Shown here: one piece after another, positions 1 through 10,895 of the stretch
Numbering within the stretch: the first letter of the stretch is position 1
Layout: the number at the start of each line of letters is the position of its first letter
DNA from: Polyangiaceae bacterium
Lineage (GTDB): Bacteria > Myxococcota_A > Polyangia > Polyangiales > Polyangiaceae
Reading direction: 5' to 3'
Assembly: GCA_015075635.1 (NCBI GenBank)
Contig: JABTUA010000002.1
Span: 2,608,708 to 2,672,707 of the forward strand
DNA length: 64,000 nucleotides
Notes under the pieces: generated by a model
What the model saw: only the letters and a program-made list of their open reading frames with translations
Told to the model about the DNA's origin: nothing
Databases searched by the model: none
Position numbers and translations under genes: made by a program

Positions 1-1424
<1,424 letters not shown>

Positions 1425-1428
<4 letters not shown>

Positions 1429-3515
1429 CGATCCAGCGCCGCGGCGTTTGGCTCTTGCTGGCGCTCTGCCTGAGCGCACCGTCGGTCGCCGAGGCACAGA
1501 TCAGCCCGCGCCGCCCGCCCCCTCCGCCCCGCGTCGTCCCGAAGAGATCGGTCAAGCCGGCGCGCCCCCCGGGCTCGCCGAACGTCGCGCCGAGCAGCCT
1601 CAAGGCGCGGCAGGGCTACACCACGGCGGCCCGACTGATTCGCTCGATCGCACCGGCGGAGCGCGTGCGTGGCTTCGAGCGCCTGGGCGACGTGGGGACG
1701 CCGGCGGCGATGGAGCTGCTCGGCAAGAGCCTCGAGCCGGGCGGCGCCGCGAAGCGCTTCGAGGAACGGCTGACGGTCGTGCGAGCCCTGGCGATGCGGG
1801 CCAGCCAGGACGGCCCGCGCCAGGCGCTCGCACGCGCGATGGCGAGCTCGAGCACCGGGCGAGCCGACGACCCCGGTGAGGTGCTGGTCCGCGACACGGC
1901 GGCGCTCGCGCTGGCGCGCACCGGGGACGAGCGAGCGCTGGAGATCCTTGGCAAGGCGCTGCGGCAGGAGGGTCCGATCGCCGCCGCCGCCGCGCGGGCG
2001 ATCCTGGCTCACCCGCCGAAGAACCTGGGCCCGGTCCTGACGGCGCGCGGCGCTCCCACGAGAACGCTCGTGGAGGTGCTCGACGCCTTGGGCGATCAGC
2101 GCGCGTTCGCCACGCTCCGGAGCTGGGTCAAGCACGGCTCACCGGAGCTCAAGGGCCGGGCGGCGGTCGCGTTGACCCGCCTGGGCGACTACGAGACGGT
2201 GGAGCTCGCGCGGCTCTGGCTGGCGAAGCACGCGAAAGAGGCTCCGCTGGCGGTCGCCGCGACGAGCATCCTCCTGTCGGCGGGCACGTCGGATGCCGGT
2301 CGCGCCCTGAGCGCGCTCCTGAAGAACGAAGAGACGTCGGATGCGGGCCTCGAGCTGTCGCGACAGAGTCGCAACGCCGAGCTCCTGCCGCTGCTGACCG
2401 AACGCCTGGCGAAGGCGGACGACACCGGGGCGCCGCTGCTCCTCGGTGCGATCGGCCGCGTGGGCACCCCGCGGGCGGCGGAGCGCTTGTTCCAGGAGCT
2501 CGGGAGCCCTCGGCACGGCGCCGCAGCCGCCTATGCGCTCGCCACCTGCCCCGGCAGCGACGCGCGGGCTCTGTTGGCGCGCGCGCTCGGCAAGACCACG
2601 ACGCGCCGCAACGCCGCGCGCGCCGCGGTCGTCCGCGAGGCCGTGCTCGGCGAGCGCGTGCCCGATCTCGACGCGGCGCTCAGGGCGCTGATCGTCGCGG
2701 GCGACGCCGCTGACCGTGCCGCCGGCGCCTGGGGCATCGCCACGCGCAACGCCGACGACGCCCGCGCGCTGCTCGGGCGTGCGGATCCAGTGGTGGTGCG
2801 GGCGGCGGCCCGCGCGGCGTTGGACGAGCGCTCGGCGAACGTGGCCGCCGAGCGGCTGGCGAACGAGACTGATCCGCTGGTCCGCGTGGCGCTGGCGATC
2901 AGCTTGGTCAGGGAGTCGAGCGCGCGCCGGGTTCCGACGAGCGTGGTGATCGAGCTCGTCGAAGGCGGTGGAGGCGCCGCGGCCATCGCGGCCAAGGCGC
3001 TGGCGACCCGCGATGGCGAGAGCGAGCGCCCCCAGATCGAGCGCCTGGCCCAGAGCGGCGATCCGCTGATCCGCGCGCACGTCGCCCTGGGCCTGGGTGA
3101 GAGCAAGGAACCCTCGGCGGTGGGCTTGCTCGGAGAGATGTACCGCTTCGAGCAAGACGCCGACGTTCGCCACGCGGTGGTCGTGGCGCTCAGTCGTCGT
3201 ACGGATCGCACGCGCCAGGCCACGTTGCGACTCGCGGCCGAGCTCGACGGTGACGAGCGCGCACGAAGCGCAGCGCGCCTCGCCCTCCGGGGCACTCGCC
3301 TCTCGGCGCTTCCGCGCGGTCGCTCCACGCTGTGGCTGTCGCTGGTCGACGGCGGCGCCAAGAGCGGAGCCCCACCCGAGGCCCGAATCGGCACCTCCAG
3401 CGGCGCCTCGCTGCCCGTCGTCGCGGATCCGGACGGCGCGATCGTGATGACCGGGCTTCCGGAGGGACCCCTGACGCTGCGGCTCGCCGCCGACGCGGGT
3501 GGGGGCAAACCCTAG
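1425..3515 (+). CDS. Exported HEAT-repeat protein
   Basis: The GTG start overlaps the previous stop by four bases and is followed by a good signal peptide (LLLALCLSAPSVAEA, cleaved before QISP). A Pro-rich spacer (about residues 27-55) leads into roughly 500 residues of alpha-helical hairpins with HEAT/PBS-like units, seen as repeated G-D-x-x-A-x-x-x-L patterns such as RTGDERALEILGKAL. The last ~60 residues look like a small beta domain. HEAT solenoids usually bind other proteins. The overlap with the upstream outer-membrane gene suggests a shared envelope role, but the partner is unknown. The protein has 696 residues. Confidence 0.75.
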
Positions 3516-3642
3516 CGTCGCGAAGCGCGTTCGCTGGCAGTTTCCACGGGTTTTCGCCACGCCTGGTGATCGTGATCCGGTCGTGGCAAGACTGCCGAAG
3601 TCGAGCCTGGAGCTCGGCGACCTTCTGCCCCGGGATGGCCGC

Positions 3643-3918
3643 GTGGAACCGAAGAGCCCCGACAACAAGAAGCGGCCGCGTGCATCCGCCGAGATCGAGC
3701 CGAGCTTCGAGGTCTCCCTCGCGCGCCTGGGCGAGATCGTCGAGCAGCTGGAGTCCGGCGAGCTGCCGCTCGAGCGCTCCCTCGAGCTGTTCGAAGAAGG
3801 CGTGCGCTTGTCGCGCGCGTCCCAGGCCAAGCTCGACCAGGCCGAACGCCGCGTCGAGGAGCTCTTGTCCATCGACGAGGCCGGCAACCCGGTGGTGCGC
3901 GAGCTTCCGACGGAGTGA
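3643..3918 (+). CDS. xseB: Exodeoxyribonuclease VII small subunit
   Basis: Small subunit of exonuclease VII, which degrades single-stranded DNA together with XseA. It has the family core SFEVSLARLGEIVEQLESG followed by the helical LSRASQAKLDQAERRVEEL, which gives the usual ~80-90-residue coiled protein. I chose GTG 3643 because it leaves a short N-terminus; the frame is open back to a GTG at 3499, but that extension does not look like the family. The stop overlaps the next start (GTGA). xseA is not in the window. Confidence 0.85.
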   Translation: MEPKSPDNKKRPRASAEIEPSFEVSLARLGEIVEQLESGELPLERSLELFEEGVRLSRASQAKLDQAERRVEELLSIDEAGNPVVRELPTE

Positions 3919-4670
3919 GGGGCCCCGTGAAGAGTCTGATCGCCGAGAGCGCCGCGGCCGTCCTGATCGGAAACGAGCTCCTGAGCGGCAAGGTCCACGA
4001 GGCGAACCTGGTCGAGCTGGCCCGGACCTTGCGCGCGCTGGGCATCGCGCTCCGCCGCGTGGTGATGATCCCCGACGAGATGGATCTGATCGCGAGCGAG
4101 GTCGCCGCTTACAGTCGCTCCCATGACGTGGTGTTCACGAGCGGGGGCGTGGGACCGACCCACGACGACCTGACCCTCGACGCCGTCGCGAGGGCCTTCG
4201 GGGTCGAGGCTCGCGTCGACGAGTCCATGGCAGAGATGCTCCGCGCGGCGTATGGCGAACGCTGCACGGAACATCACCTGCGCATGGCCCGGGTGCCGGA
4301 GGGGGCGTTCCTCGCCACCACCAGCGCCGAACGCTGGCCGACCGTGGTCATGGGCAACGTCTGGGTCTTGCCCGGGGTGCCGCAGATCTTCCGCAGCAAG
4401 CTCTCCGTCGTGCGCGAGTGGGTGCGCGGACCGGTGCCGTTCCATTCCAAGGCGGTCCTCACGCGCCTCGACGAGGGCAGCCTGAAGCCGCTCTTGGACC
4501 GAGTCGTCGAGGCCCACCCCGGCGTGGACGTCGGCTCGTACCCCAAGTGGTTCGACGCGAGCTACAAGACCAAGATCACCTTCGACTCGCGGGACGCGGC
4601 GGCTGTGGAGGCGGCGCTCGCGGCGTTCGTGGCCGAGCTCGCCGAGGCCGACGTCTTCGCCGTCGAGTGA
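3915..4670 (+). CDS. CinA/MoaB-type molybdopterin-binding-domain protein
   Basis: A 251-residue protein of the CinA N-terminal (COG1058, MoaB/MogA-like) family. The signature TSGGVGPTHDDLT lies near residue 75, and VLPGVPQIFRSKL is also typical. The C-terminal nicotinamide-nucleotide amidase (PncC) half of full-length CinA is absent, as in stand-alone COG1058 proteins. Likely roles are nucleotide-cofactor repair or pyrophosphatase activity, but the substrate cannot be read from sequence. Start GTG 3915 overlaps the xseB stop; an in-frame GTG at 3927 is an alternative. Confidence 0.8.
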   Translation: MRGPVKSLIAESAAAVLIGNELLSGKVHEANLVELARTLRALGIALRRVVMIPDEMDLIASEVAAYSRSHDVVFTSGGVGPTHDDLTLDAVARAFGVEARVDESMAEMLRAAYGERCTEHHLRMARVPEGAFLATTSAERWPTVVMGNVWVLPGVPQIFRSKLSVVREWVRGPVPFHSKAVLTRLDEGSLKPLLDRVVEAHPGVDVGSYPKWFDASYKTKITFDSRDAAAVEAALAAFVAELAEADVFAVE

Positions 4671-4682
4671 CGGAGCGGCCAA

Positions 4683-4704
4683 GGGTGGCGAAGCCTCGCC
4701 ACCC
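4683..4704 (+). terminator. Terminator-like hairpin after the CinA-family gene
   Basis: A perfect 9-bp stem (GGGTGGCGA / TCGCCACCC) with a 4-base loop begins 12 bases after the stop codon. No U-tract follows, so intrinsic termination is only possible. Confidence 0.4.
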
Positions 4705-4830
4705 GAGAAGGCGCCCGAATGACGCCGAGTCATGGGCAGGCCGGTGGCGAAGCGCCGCCGGCCTCGCGCTCGACGCGGGGAATTCTTCTGGCTTCCGCCG
4801 CTGGCACGCGGCGTGCTGTCGGGACCGTCC

Positions 4831-5502
4831 ATGCAACACCCCGCTTCGACGTCCGCCGACCCGTCCTCCGAGCACGCCGCAGCCGGCCCGAACGAGCTCG
4901 GCGACGTGGAGCTCTTGTCGCTGCTGGTCGGACCCGCCAGGCGCCGAGGCGCCCGCACCCCCGCAGCCCGCCTGCTCGACCACGCCGGCGGCCTCGCCGG
5001 CATCGCGCGCATGGGCGCGCGGGACATCGCCGTCTCGGCGCGAGTCCGCACCGACCGGGCGTTGCGGGTCAGCGCCGCCATCGAGCTCGGCCGGCGCGTC
5101 CACGCCGCCCTCGTCGAGCCGCGAGGAGAGACCATCGGATCCTTCCGCGAGGTCGAGCGTTGGGCGGCTCCGCGACTCGTCCACCTCGAGCACGAGGAGG
5201 TCTGGCTCTTGTGCCTGGACGGTCGCAACACGCTCAAATCGGCGCGTCGCGTGGCGCAGGGCGGCGCACACGGCTGTGCGCTGACGCCGCGTGACGTCTT
5301 GACTCCGGCGCTGCGCGAGGCCGCGAGCGCCATCGTGCTCGTCCACAACCACCCGAGCGGCGACCCGACGCCCAGCCCCGAGGACGTACACATGACCCGT
5401 GCCGTGGCCGGCGCTTGCGAGGTCGTCGGGGTGCCACTGCTGGACCACGTCGTGGTGGCCAAGGGCGGCGCATCCAGCGTTTTCGAAGCCCTGGAGCCGT
5501 GA
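4831..5502 (+). CDS. radC: RadC/YeeS-family JAMM protein
   Basis: A 223-residue protein from ATG 4831. The C-terminal half carries the JAB1/MPN (JAMM) metal-binding motif HNHPSGDPTPSPED with an upstream Glu, the hallmark of the RadC (UPF0758) family. The N-terminal half has the helix-hairpin-helix-like region of the family (NELGDVELLSLLVG). The old link to DNA repair in E. coli was withdrawn, so the biochemical role is unsettled. The frame stays open upstream to 4732, but the basic, low-complexity extension is unlikely to be translated. Confidence 0.85.
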   Translation: MQHPASTSADPSSEHAAAGPNELGDVELLSLLVGPARRRGARTPAARLLDHAGGLAGIARMGARDIAVSARVRTDRALRVSAAIELGRRVHAALVEPRGETIGSFREVERWAAPRLVHLEHEEVWLLCLDGRNTLKSARRVAQGGAHGCALTPRDVLTPALREAASAIVLVHNHPSGDPTPSPEDVHMTRAVAGACEVVGVPLLDHVVVAKGGASSVFEALEP

Positions 5503-5550
5503 CCCGCTATGCCGCTGACGAATCGTTCGCTTTGATTTAGAGTCGCCGCC

Positions 5551-6924
5551 GTGACCGAGAGCGGCGTTGCCCAATTCGCCGCGTTGACCGACGTCGGACG
5601 TCAGCGCGACCACAACGAGGACAACTTCCTCGTCGACAAGAAGCTCGCGCTGTACGTGGTCTGCGACGGTATGGGCGGCCACGCCGCGGGCGAGGTGGCC
5701 AGCGCGGTGGCGGTCCGCACCGTGCACGAAGAGGTGAAGCGCGAGCTGGAACTGGTCACCGACTACATCGCCGGCAAGACGGGCGCCGACCGCGTCAGCA
5801 AGCGCGACGTGATCAACATGCTCGAGTTCGCCGTCAACCGCGCCTCGGGCCGGGTCCACGCCGAAGCGGTGAAGGACCCCAGCAAGCGCGGCATGGGGAC
5901 CACGCTGGTCTCCATCTTGATGGCGGGCAACCAAGCCTTCGTCACCTACGTCGGCGACAGCCGCTGCTACCTGTTGCGCAACGGCTCCATCCAGCAGATC
6001 ACCGAAGACCACAACGTCTACAACGAGCTGATCAAGAAGAAGAAGCTGCCGAAGGAGAAGGCGGACAAGCTCCTGTCGCAGAAGAACGCCGTGACGCGCG
6101 CGGTGGGCGTCTACGAGCACTGCGAGCCCGACACCATCGTGATCGACGTGGTCGCCGGCGATCGCTTCCTCTTGTGCAGCGACGGCCTCAGCATGTATTT
6201 CGAGGGCGACGAGGTCGCCGAGCTGGGCAAGCTGCTCAGCAACCGCGACGCCGAGGCCGCGGTCAAGTCGCTGATCGACGCGGCCAACACCCGAGGCGGC
6301 GGCGACAACATCACCGCCATCATCGTCACGGTGGGCGACGTCGAGGCGCGCGACGACGCGCGCGCCCAGAAGCTGCAGCTCAAGCGCGACATTTTGGCGC
6401 GCATGCCGCTGTTCCGCATGCTCGGTGAACGCGAGCTCCTGCGCGTGCAGGAGGTGACCGACGTGGTCGCCTACAAGAACGGCGACCGCGTGATCAAGGA
6501 GGGCGATCGCGGCGAGGAGCTGTTCATCGTACTGAACGGCCAGGTCAAGGTCTTGCGCGGCGGGACCCAGCTCGCGACGCTCAAGCAGGGCGAGCACTTC
6601 GGCGAGATGGCGCTGATCCGCGCCCAGCCGCGCTCGGCAACCGTGGTGAGCGAGGGCGACAGCGAGCTGATGATGATCCGGCGCGTGGACTTCTTCGACA
6701 TCCTGCGCAAGGAGCACCAGCTCGCGGTCAAGCTGCTCTGGCAGTTCCTGGGCGTGCTCGCCGATCGCCTCGCCGACACGAGCCGGGAGCTCGATCAAGC
6801 GCGCGAAGAGATGGCCGAGGACATCACCTCCGAGATCTTCGACGACGACGAAGACGACAACCGGAAGACGCTGGTCATCCCGCCGCCCCCGCGCTCGCTC
6901 AGAAACCCGGGCGGCGCTTCGTGA
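5551..6924 (+). CDS. PP2C-type protein phosphatase fused to a cyclic-nucleotide-binding domain
   Basis: Residues 1-262 form a complete PP2C/Stp1-like Ser/Thr phosphatase: DVGRQRDHNED, DGMGGHAAGE (39-48), GDSR (135-138), SDG (210-212) and GGGDN (249-253) supply the metal and phosphate ligands. Residues ~285-400 form a cNMP-binding domain with FGEMAL (350-355) and PRSATV (360-365); the Glu and Arg needed for cyclic nucleotide binding are kept. An acidic tail and a Pro-rich end follow. A second messenger may thus control dephosphorylation of Hanks-kinase targets. The GTG start was chosen because it gives the family N-terminus at once. The stop overlaps the next gene by four bases. Confidence 0.93.
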   Translation: MTESGVAQFAALTDVGRQRDHNEDNFLVDKKLALYVVCDGMGGHAAGEVASAVAVRTVHEEVKRELELVTDYIAGKTGADRVSKRDVINMLEFAVNRASGRVHAEAVKDPSKRGMGTTLVSILMAGNQAFVTYVGDSRCYLLRNGSIQQITEDHNVYNELIKKKKLPKEKADKLLSQKNAVTRAVGVYEHCEPDTIVIDVVAGDRFLLCSDGLSMYFEGDEVAELGKLLSNRDAEAAVKSLIDAANTRGGGDNITAIIVTVGDVEARDDARAQKLQLKRDILARMPLFRMLGERELLRVQEVTDVVAYKNGDRVIKEGDRGEELFIVLNGQVKVLRGGTQLATLKQGEHFGEMALIRAQPRSATVVSEGDSELMMIRRVDFFDILRKEHQLAVKLLWQFLGVLADRLADTSRELDQAREEMAEDITSEIFDDDEDDNRKTLVIPPPPRSLRNPGGAS

Positions 6925-7862
6925 GAGCCGGCGGCGGAGGCTGCCACTGGCTGGGCCTGGCCCTGGCCGTCGCCGCCTGCGACCCACCGCCCACGCCCGG
7001 GCCCCAGCTCGGCTCGAGCACCGCGAGCAGCACCGCGAGCAGCACCGCGAGCGTTCTGCCCTCGGCGAGCGCTCCACCGGTCCGCCCGCGCGTGCCGGCA
7101 GCGACGAGCTCGGGCTGCCGCATCCTGGGGCTCAGCGGCGAGGTGAAGCAGGGCGGCGAGCCGCTGGCGAACGGCGCGGTGGTCTACGGGACGGCCTGGC
7201 TCGAGCTGGGCAAGGACGCCTCGCTCACGCTGCGTCACACGGTCAGCACCCGCGAGGTGACGTTGAAGGGGCCCGGAGCGGCGCTGCCCTGCCTGGACGG
7301 TGAAGAGGACGTGCTGCTGGCGGCGGGCACTTTCGTGAGCACCGCCGGCCCGGGAGCGAGACCCGGCGCCGAGGTCGTCGTGTTCACACCGCTCGGGACG
7401 GTCAGCTACGGAGACGCCCAAATCACCGTTCGGGCGTCCAAGACCAAGGTGGACGTCAGTTCGACGAAGGGCGAGGCGTGGGTGTTGCCCGCCCAAGGCG
7501 CGACCCGGAAGGGGCCGGAGAAGGCTGGTGGGCCGAACGACAAGCCCGTCCTGACCGGTCCGGGCACGATCGAGCCCCTGGTCAAGGAGTGCGAGCGGGC
7601 CGCCGAGCAAGCCGAAGGCCTCGCTCGCGCCGTGCTCGGCCCCGCCACCGGCGACGGGGGTACGCTGGGGGAGCGCGCGGCGGCGCACCTCGGGGCCCGG
7701 AAGGCGGCGCGACGGGCCTGCGGCGCGGCGCGCGCCGGAGCGCGAACCGAGCCGGACACCGACAAACGGAGCGGATTCGAGCGGAGGGTGCAGGAGGCCA
7801 GCCGCCGCTGGCGGTCGCTCGGGGTCCCGGGCGAGCCGGCAGCAAAAAGCTCCGCAGAATGA
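6921..7862 (+). CDS. FecR-like lipoprotein
   Basis: The lipobox LAVAAC at residues 15-20 predicts a lipoprotein. A Ser/Thr/Ala tether follows, encoded partly by a 12-bp tandem repeat. Residues ~65-190 read as a FecR-type beta domain (GEVKQGGEPLANGAVVYGTA, then TPLGTVSYGDAQITV and WVLPAQG). The C-terminal ~100 residues are helical, with Ala, Arg and Glu abundant. The gene overlaps the PP2C-cNMP gene (GTGA), so the two are likely translated together. FecR domains often sense or transmit envelope signals, but the partner here is not evident. Confidence 0.7.
   Translation: MRAGGGGCHWLGLALAVAACDPPPTPGPQLGSSTASSTASSTASVLPSASAPPVRPRVPAATSSGCRILGLSGEVKQGGEPLANGAVVYGTAWLELGKDASLTLRHTVSTREVTLKGPGAALPCLDGEEDVLLAAGTFVSTAGPGARPGAEVVVFTPLGTVSYGDAQITVRASKTKVDVSSTKGEAWVLPAQGATRKGPEKAGGPNDKPVLTGPGTIEPLVKECERAAEQAEGLARAVLGPATGDGGTLGERAAAHLGARKAARRACGAARAGARTEPDTDKRSGFERRVQEASRRWRSLGVPGEPAAKSSAE
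7017..7052 (+). repeat. 12-bp tandem repeat, three perfect copies
   Basis: AGCACCGCGAGC occurs three times head to tail inside the lipoprotein gene and encodes a Ser-Thr-Ala-Ser tether. The length is a multiple of three, so copy-number change would lengthen or shorten the linker without a frameshift. Confidence 0.9.
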
Positions 7863-7869
7863 TGCGTCG

Positions 7870-7899
7870 TTGACAGTTTCGGCCCCACACCGCTAGCGT
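7870..7899 (+). promoter_or_regulatory. Possible sigma-70 promoter
   Basis: TTGACA is followed, 18 bases on, by TAGCGT, ahead of the outer-membrane gene that starts at 7948 and just after the preceding stop. The -35 box is perfect and the -10 box weak. Confidence 0.4.
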
Positions 7900-7947
7900 C
7901 CGCTACGGGCGACGTCGATGAGTCTTCGTAGGGATAGTCTCGACGCG

Positions 7948-9486
7948 ATGCGGCTGGGAACGGGGCTCGCCATCGCGGTCTACCTGGTGGGTGCAGCCGA
8001 TCCGGCCCGGGCGGACGAGCCGCGCAAGGTCACGGAACCCTCGGTCCTGCGCGAGCCGGCCGAGGTCACGCAGGTGGTCGACGCCTTCGACGACGACGAC
8101 CCGTTCGACCTGCACCTGTCTCTCGGCTACCAGCACACCTGGAAGAGCGCGAAGATTCGCCGCGAGAGCTCGGTCATCCAGGCCGGGCTGACCACGGGCG
8201 GGTACGCCTCCGACGACATGAACGTCGCGGAGTACTCCGAGACGACCAGCCGCCTGAACACGCGCGCCGCCATCGGGGTCTACAAGGACATCCAGCTCGT
8301 CTTCCGTCTGCCCATCATCCTGAGCAACAAGCGCAAGCTCGAGGGGCTCGAAGGCAGCGAGGCCCAGCAGCGTGTGGTGCTCGCCGGTGCGCCGGGCGAG
8401 CAGCTCTTCTCCCTGCCCTTCGAGTCACCGACCCGCAGCGGCATCGAGTACCTGGCGGTCGGGCTCGACTTCGCGCTGATGAACCAGTTCCGCGACCTCA
8501 CCAAGCCCACCTGGGTCATCGGCTTCGAGGGTCGCTTCAGCGTGTCGGAGCCGATGCACGCGTGCAGCAGCTCCACCGCCGGACTGAACCAGCCCGGGCC
8601 GCAGAAGAAGTGCGCGGCGCCGTCGGACATCAACCGCAACGGTATCCGCGACAACGCGGATCCGGTGACGGGAGACCAGCTCGAGGGCGAGGACCTGTCG
8701 GAGCGCAAACCCGGCGTCAGCCGCGGGACCACTGGGCTCGAGCTCCACACCTACCTGTCGAAGCGCATCAAGTACATCGAGCCCTACGGCGGCTTCAAAG
8801 CGCTGTTCGAGTTCCAGAACGAGGACAGCGACTACGGCTCCACGGACCTCAAGGGCTCGCTGGTCAACCACCCGCCGCTGGCAGGCTCGATCATCATGGG
8901 CCTGAACGTGATCCCTTGGGAGATCCGCGATCAGTACCAGCGGGTCACCATCGACTTCCGCTTCACCGGCACCTACAAGTCGGAGGGGCGCGACTACTCG
9001 GAGCTCTACGACGCCCTCGGCTCGAGCGACGCCCCCAGCCTGCGCAGGCCCACCTACGCTTCGTACCGCGAGAACCCGGCCTTCGATCCCACCGCCCCCG
9101 ACGGCCCGGGTAACCCGCGCTCCGTCGTCGATCCGAACTCCCAGAAGGTCTACACCACCGGCCTGACCGACGTGCAGCAGCACGGCATCTACACCTTCAG
9201 CACCGAGCTGACGTGGCAGGCCGGGGAGTACGTGAAGTTCAGCCTCGGCGGCGGCTACACCTTGGTGCAGAGCCACCTCTTGACCTTCGACCAAGCCTGC
9301 AACCCCGACTTCTCGGACGACATCCGCAAGTCCGGGCCCTGCAAGAGCACGACCGCGACCGGTTACTCCGCCACCGGCATCCCGAACCCGAACTACCGGC
9401 CCGTCATCAACACGCCCGGGCGCCGCTTCAAGGTCGACGACTCCCACGCCTTCGACGCCTGGCTCAACGCGACCGTCATGTTCTGA
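7948..9486 (+). CDS. Probable outer-membrane beta-barrel protein
   Basis: A 512-residue protein with a signal peptide (LGTGLAIAVYLVGAADPARA, cleaved before DE). The mature part alternates hydrophobic and polar residues, with many aromatic-rich strands, e.g. VKFSLGGGYTLV, and the last residue is Phe as in barrel proteins. A loop near residue 230 has an EF-hand-like DINRNGIRDNADP. I do not recognise a specific family. I chose ATG 7948 because the signal peptide begins there; ATG 7918 in the same frame would add ten residues. The next gene follows after eight bases. Confidence 0.65.
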   Translation: MRLGTGLAIAVYLVGAADPARADEPRKVTEPSVLREPAEVTQVVDAFDDDDPFDLHLSLGYQHTWKSAKIRRESSVIQAGLTTGGYASDDMNVAEYSETTSRLNTRAAIGVYKDIQLVFRLPIILSNKRKLEGLEGSEAQQRVVLAGAPGEQLFSLPFESPTRSGIEYLAVGLDFALMNQFRDLTKPTWVIGFEGRFSVSEPMHACSSSTAGLNQPGPQKKCAAPSDINRNGIRDNADPVTGDQLEGEDLSERKPGVSRGTTGLELHTYLSKRIKYIEPYGGFKALFEFQNEDSDYGSTDLKGSLVNHPPLAGSIIMGLNVIPWEIRDQYQRVTIDFRFTGTYKSEGRDYSELYDALGSSDAPSLRRPTYASYRENPAFDPTAPDGPGNPRSVVDPNSQKVYTTGLTDVQQHGIYTFSTELTWQAGEYVKFSLGGGYTLVQSHLLTFDQACNPDFSDDIRKSGPCKSTTATGYSATGIPNPNYRPVINTPGRRFKVDDSHAFDAWLNATVMF

Positions 9487-9494
9487 GGGCCGCC

Positions 9495-10895
9495 ATGGCC
9501 CGCGCGCGACCGGCCCTTCGGACCCTGGCCCTCTGCCTCTCGCTGGCGAGCTGGGTGGGGACGGCCCGCGCGGAGAACGACGACGTCGTCCTCTTGCCCA
9601 CGGTCATCCCGGTGGCGTCGTCGCCGACGGAGCTGCCCGAGCTGCGCCGGCCGGACGCCGAGGACGCCTCCGCGCTGGCGCGTTGGGCCAGGCAGCTCGA
9701 CGCCATCGTGACCGAGGCCATCCAGGATCTCGGCCTCCGGCTCGACGTGTCCGACCGCAGCACACCCACACCCCGAACGCTGACGGAAGACGCCTTGGTG
9801 GCGCGAGCCGAGTCGAGCTGGGTCATCTCCCCGCGCCTGGCGCTGGACGGCGACAAGCTGCGGCTGCACATCGTCGCGGTCGCGCCCGGCTCGAAGGTGC
9901 TGCTGGTCAGGACCCAGGAGGTCGCTCCCCGGGAGGTCGCGGTGCGCGCGCTGGTGATGACCCGGGACGTCGTCCAGGCGGGACGGGGCGTCGCGGACGA
10001 CTCCCCGAAGGAGCAAGATCCGGACGCGGGACGGCCCGGCAAGCTGATCATGCCGGCGCGCTCGGCCGGGCGCGCGGTGCTGGCGCTGAACTCCGCCGCC
10101 TTCGGCGGTTACGTGGGCCTGTCTCTGCAGCGCGCGAGCGGCTCCGACGACGAGCGCCTCACCTATCCGCTCATCGCCCTGGGCACGGGCATCGGCCTCG
10201 GTGCCTCCATGATCGTCGCGGACGAGTGGGACGTGGGGCTCGGCGACGCTTGGTTCCTCTCTGCGGGGGCGTGGTGGCCGCTCGCCTCCGGCTTCTTGAT
10301 CGCAGACGGCTACGACGTTTCGCCCGAAGACGACCGCTTCGTGTACGGGCTGGTGGGTGCCGCCGCCGGCATGACCCTGGCGACCACGGCGCTCACCTTC
10401 CGGGGCATGAGCGAAGGGGGCGCGACGCTGGCGCACTCCGGCGGCGCGTTCGGGATGACCTTGGGCGGGATGGCCCAGCTGGCCTTCGAAGGTCGCACCG
10501 ACAAGACCCCCACCCGCGGCATGGGTTACGGCGCGGGCGCAGGCGTCTTGGTCGCCGGCGCGCTCGCGACGCAAGTCTCCGTTTCCTCGAACCGCGTGCT
10601 GCTCATCGACCTCGGAGTCGTGCTCGGCGGGCTGACTGGCGCCGCCGCTGCGAGCCCGCTGGTCTTCGGCGAAGAGCAGACGGAAGGCAAAGACCGCGCG
10701 TGGCTGAGCAGCGTCACCGCGGGGTTCGTCGCCGGCGGCCTCGTCGCCTATTTCATGACTGAACCGTCCGAACGCGAGCCCACTCGGAGCCACGGACCGC
10801 GGGTCGCACCGTACCTCGGCGTGGTCGCCGAGAGCCTCGGCCGTGACGGCCGCCGCGAACCGGTCTACGGTGGCGGCGTTCAGGGCATCTGGTGA
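9495..10895 (+). CDS. Exported protein of unknown function with Gly/Ala-rich hydrophobic segments
   Basis: ATG 9495 is followed by a signal peptide (LALCLSLASWVGTARA, then EN). Residues ~30-190 form a soluble alpha/beta part. Residues ~195-430 hold a series of Gly/Ala-rich hydrophobic stretches such as ALGTGIGLGASMIV and GMTLGGMAQLAF. These could be membrane helices or glycine-zipper strands. The protein ends in Trp, like many outer-membrane proteins. It lies directly between the barrel gene and the rluA-type gene and overlaps the latter by four bases. No known family is recognised. Confidence 0.6.
   Translation: MARARPALRTLALCLSLASWVGTARAENDDVVLLPTVIPVASSPTELPELRRPDAEDASALARWARQLDAIVTEAIQDLGLRLDVSDRSTPTPRTLTEDALVARAESSWVISPRLALDGDKLRLHIVAVAPGSKVLLVRTQEVAPREVAVRALVMTRDVVQAGRGVADDSPKEQDPDAGRPGKLIMPARSAGRAVLALNSAAFGGYVGLSLQRASGSDDERLTYPLIALGTGIGLGASMIVADEWDVGLGDAWFLSAGAWWPLASGFLIADGYDVSPEDDRFVYGLVGAAAGMTLATTALTFRGMSEGGATLAHSGGAFGMTLGGMAQLAFEGRTDKTPTRGMGYGAGAGVLVAGALATQVSVSSNRVLLIDLGVVLGGLTGAAAASPLVFGEEQTEGKDRAWLSSVTAGFVAGGLVAYFMTEPSEREPTRSHGPRVAPYLGVVAESLGRDGRREPVYGGGVQGIW

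Noticed and set aside
3499..3642. N-terminal extension of xseB from an upstream GTG
   Set aside because: The extra residues are basic and unlike the family, and the GTG lies inside the end of the previous gene; the start at 3643 gives the normal size.
2139..5462. A minus-strand open frame of over 1000 codons opposite the HEAT-repeat, xseB, CinA and RadC genes
   Set aside because: Its translation is Arg/Ala/Gly-rich, without domains or a signal, and it lies opposite well-supported genes. High GC content keeps antisense frames open.
4576..7077. A minus-strand open frame of over 800 codons opposite the RadC and PP2C genes
   Set aside because: Same reasons: low-complexity translation, and an intact phosphatase and JAMM protein on the other strand.
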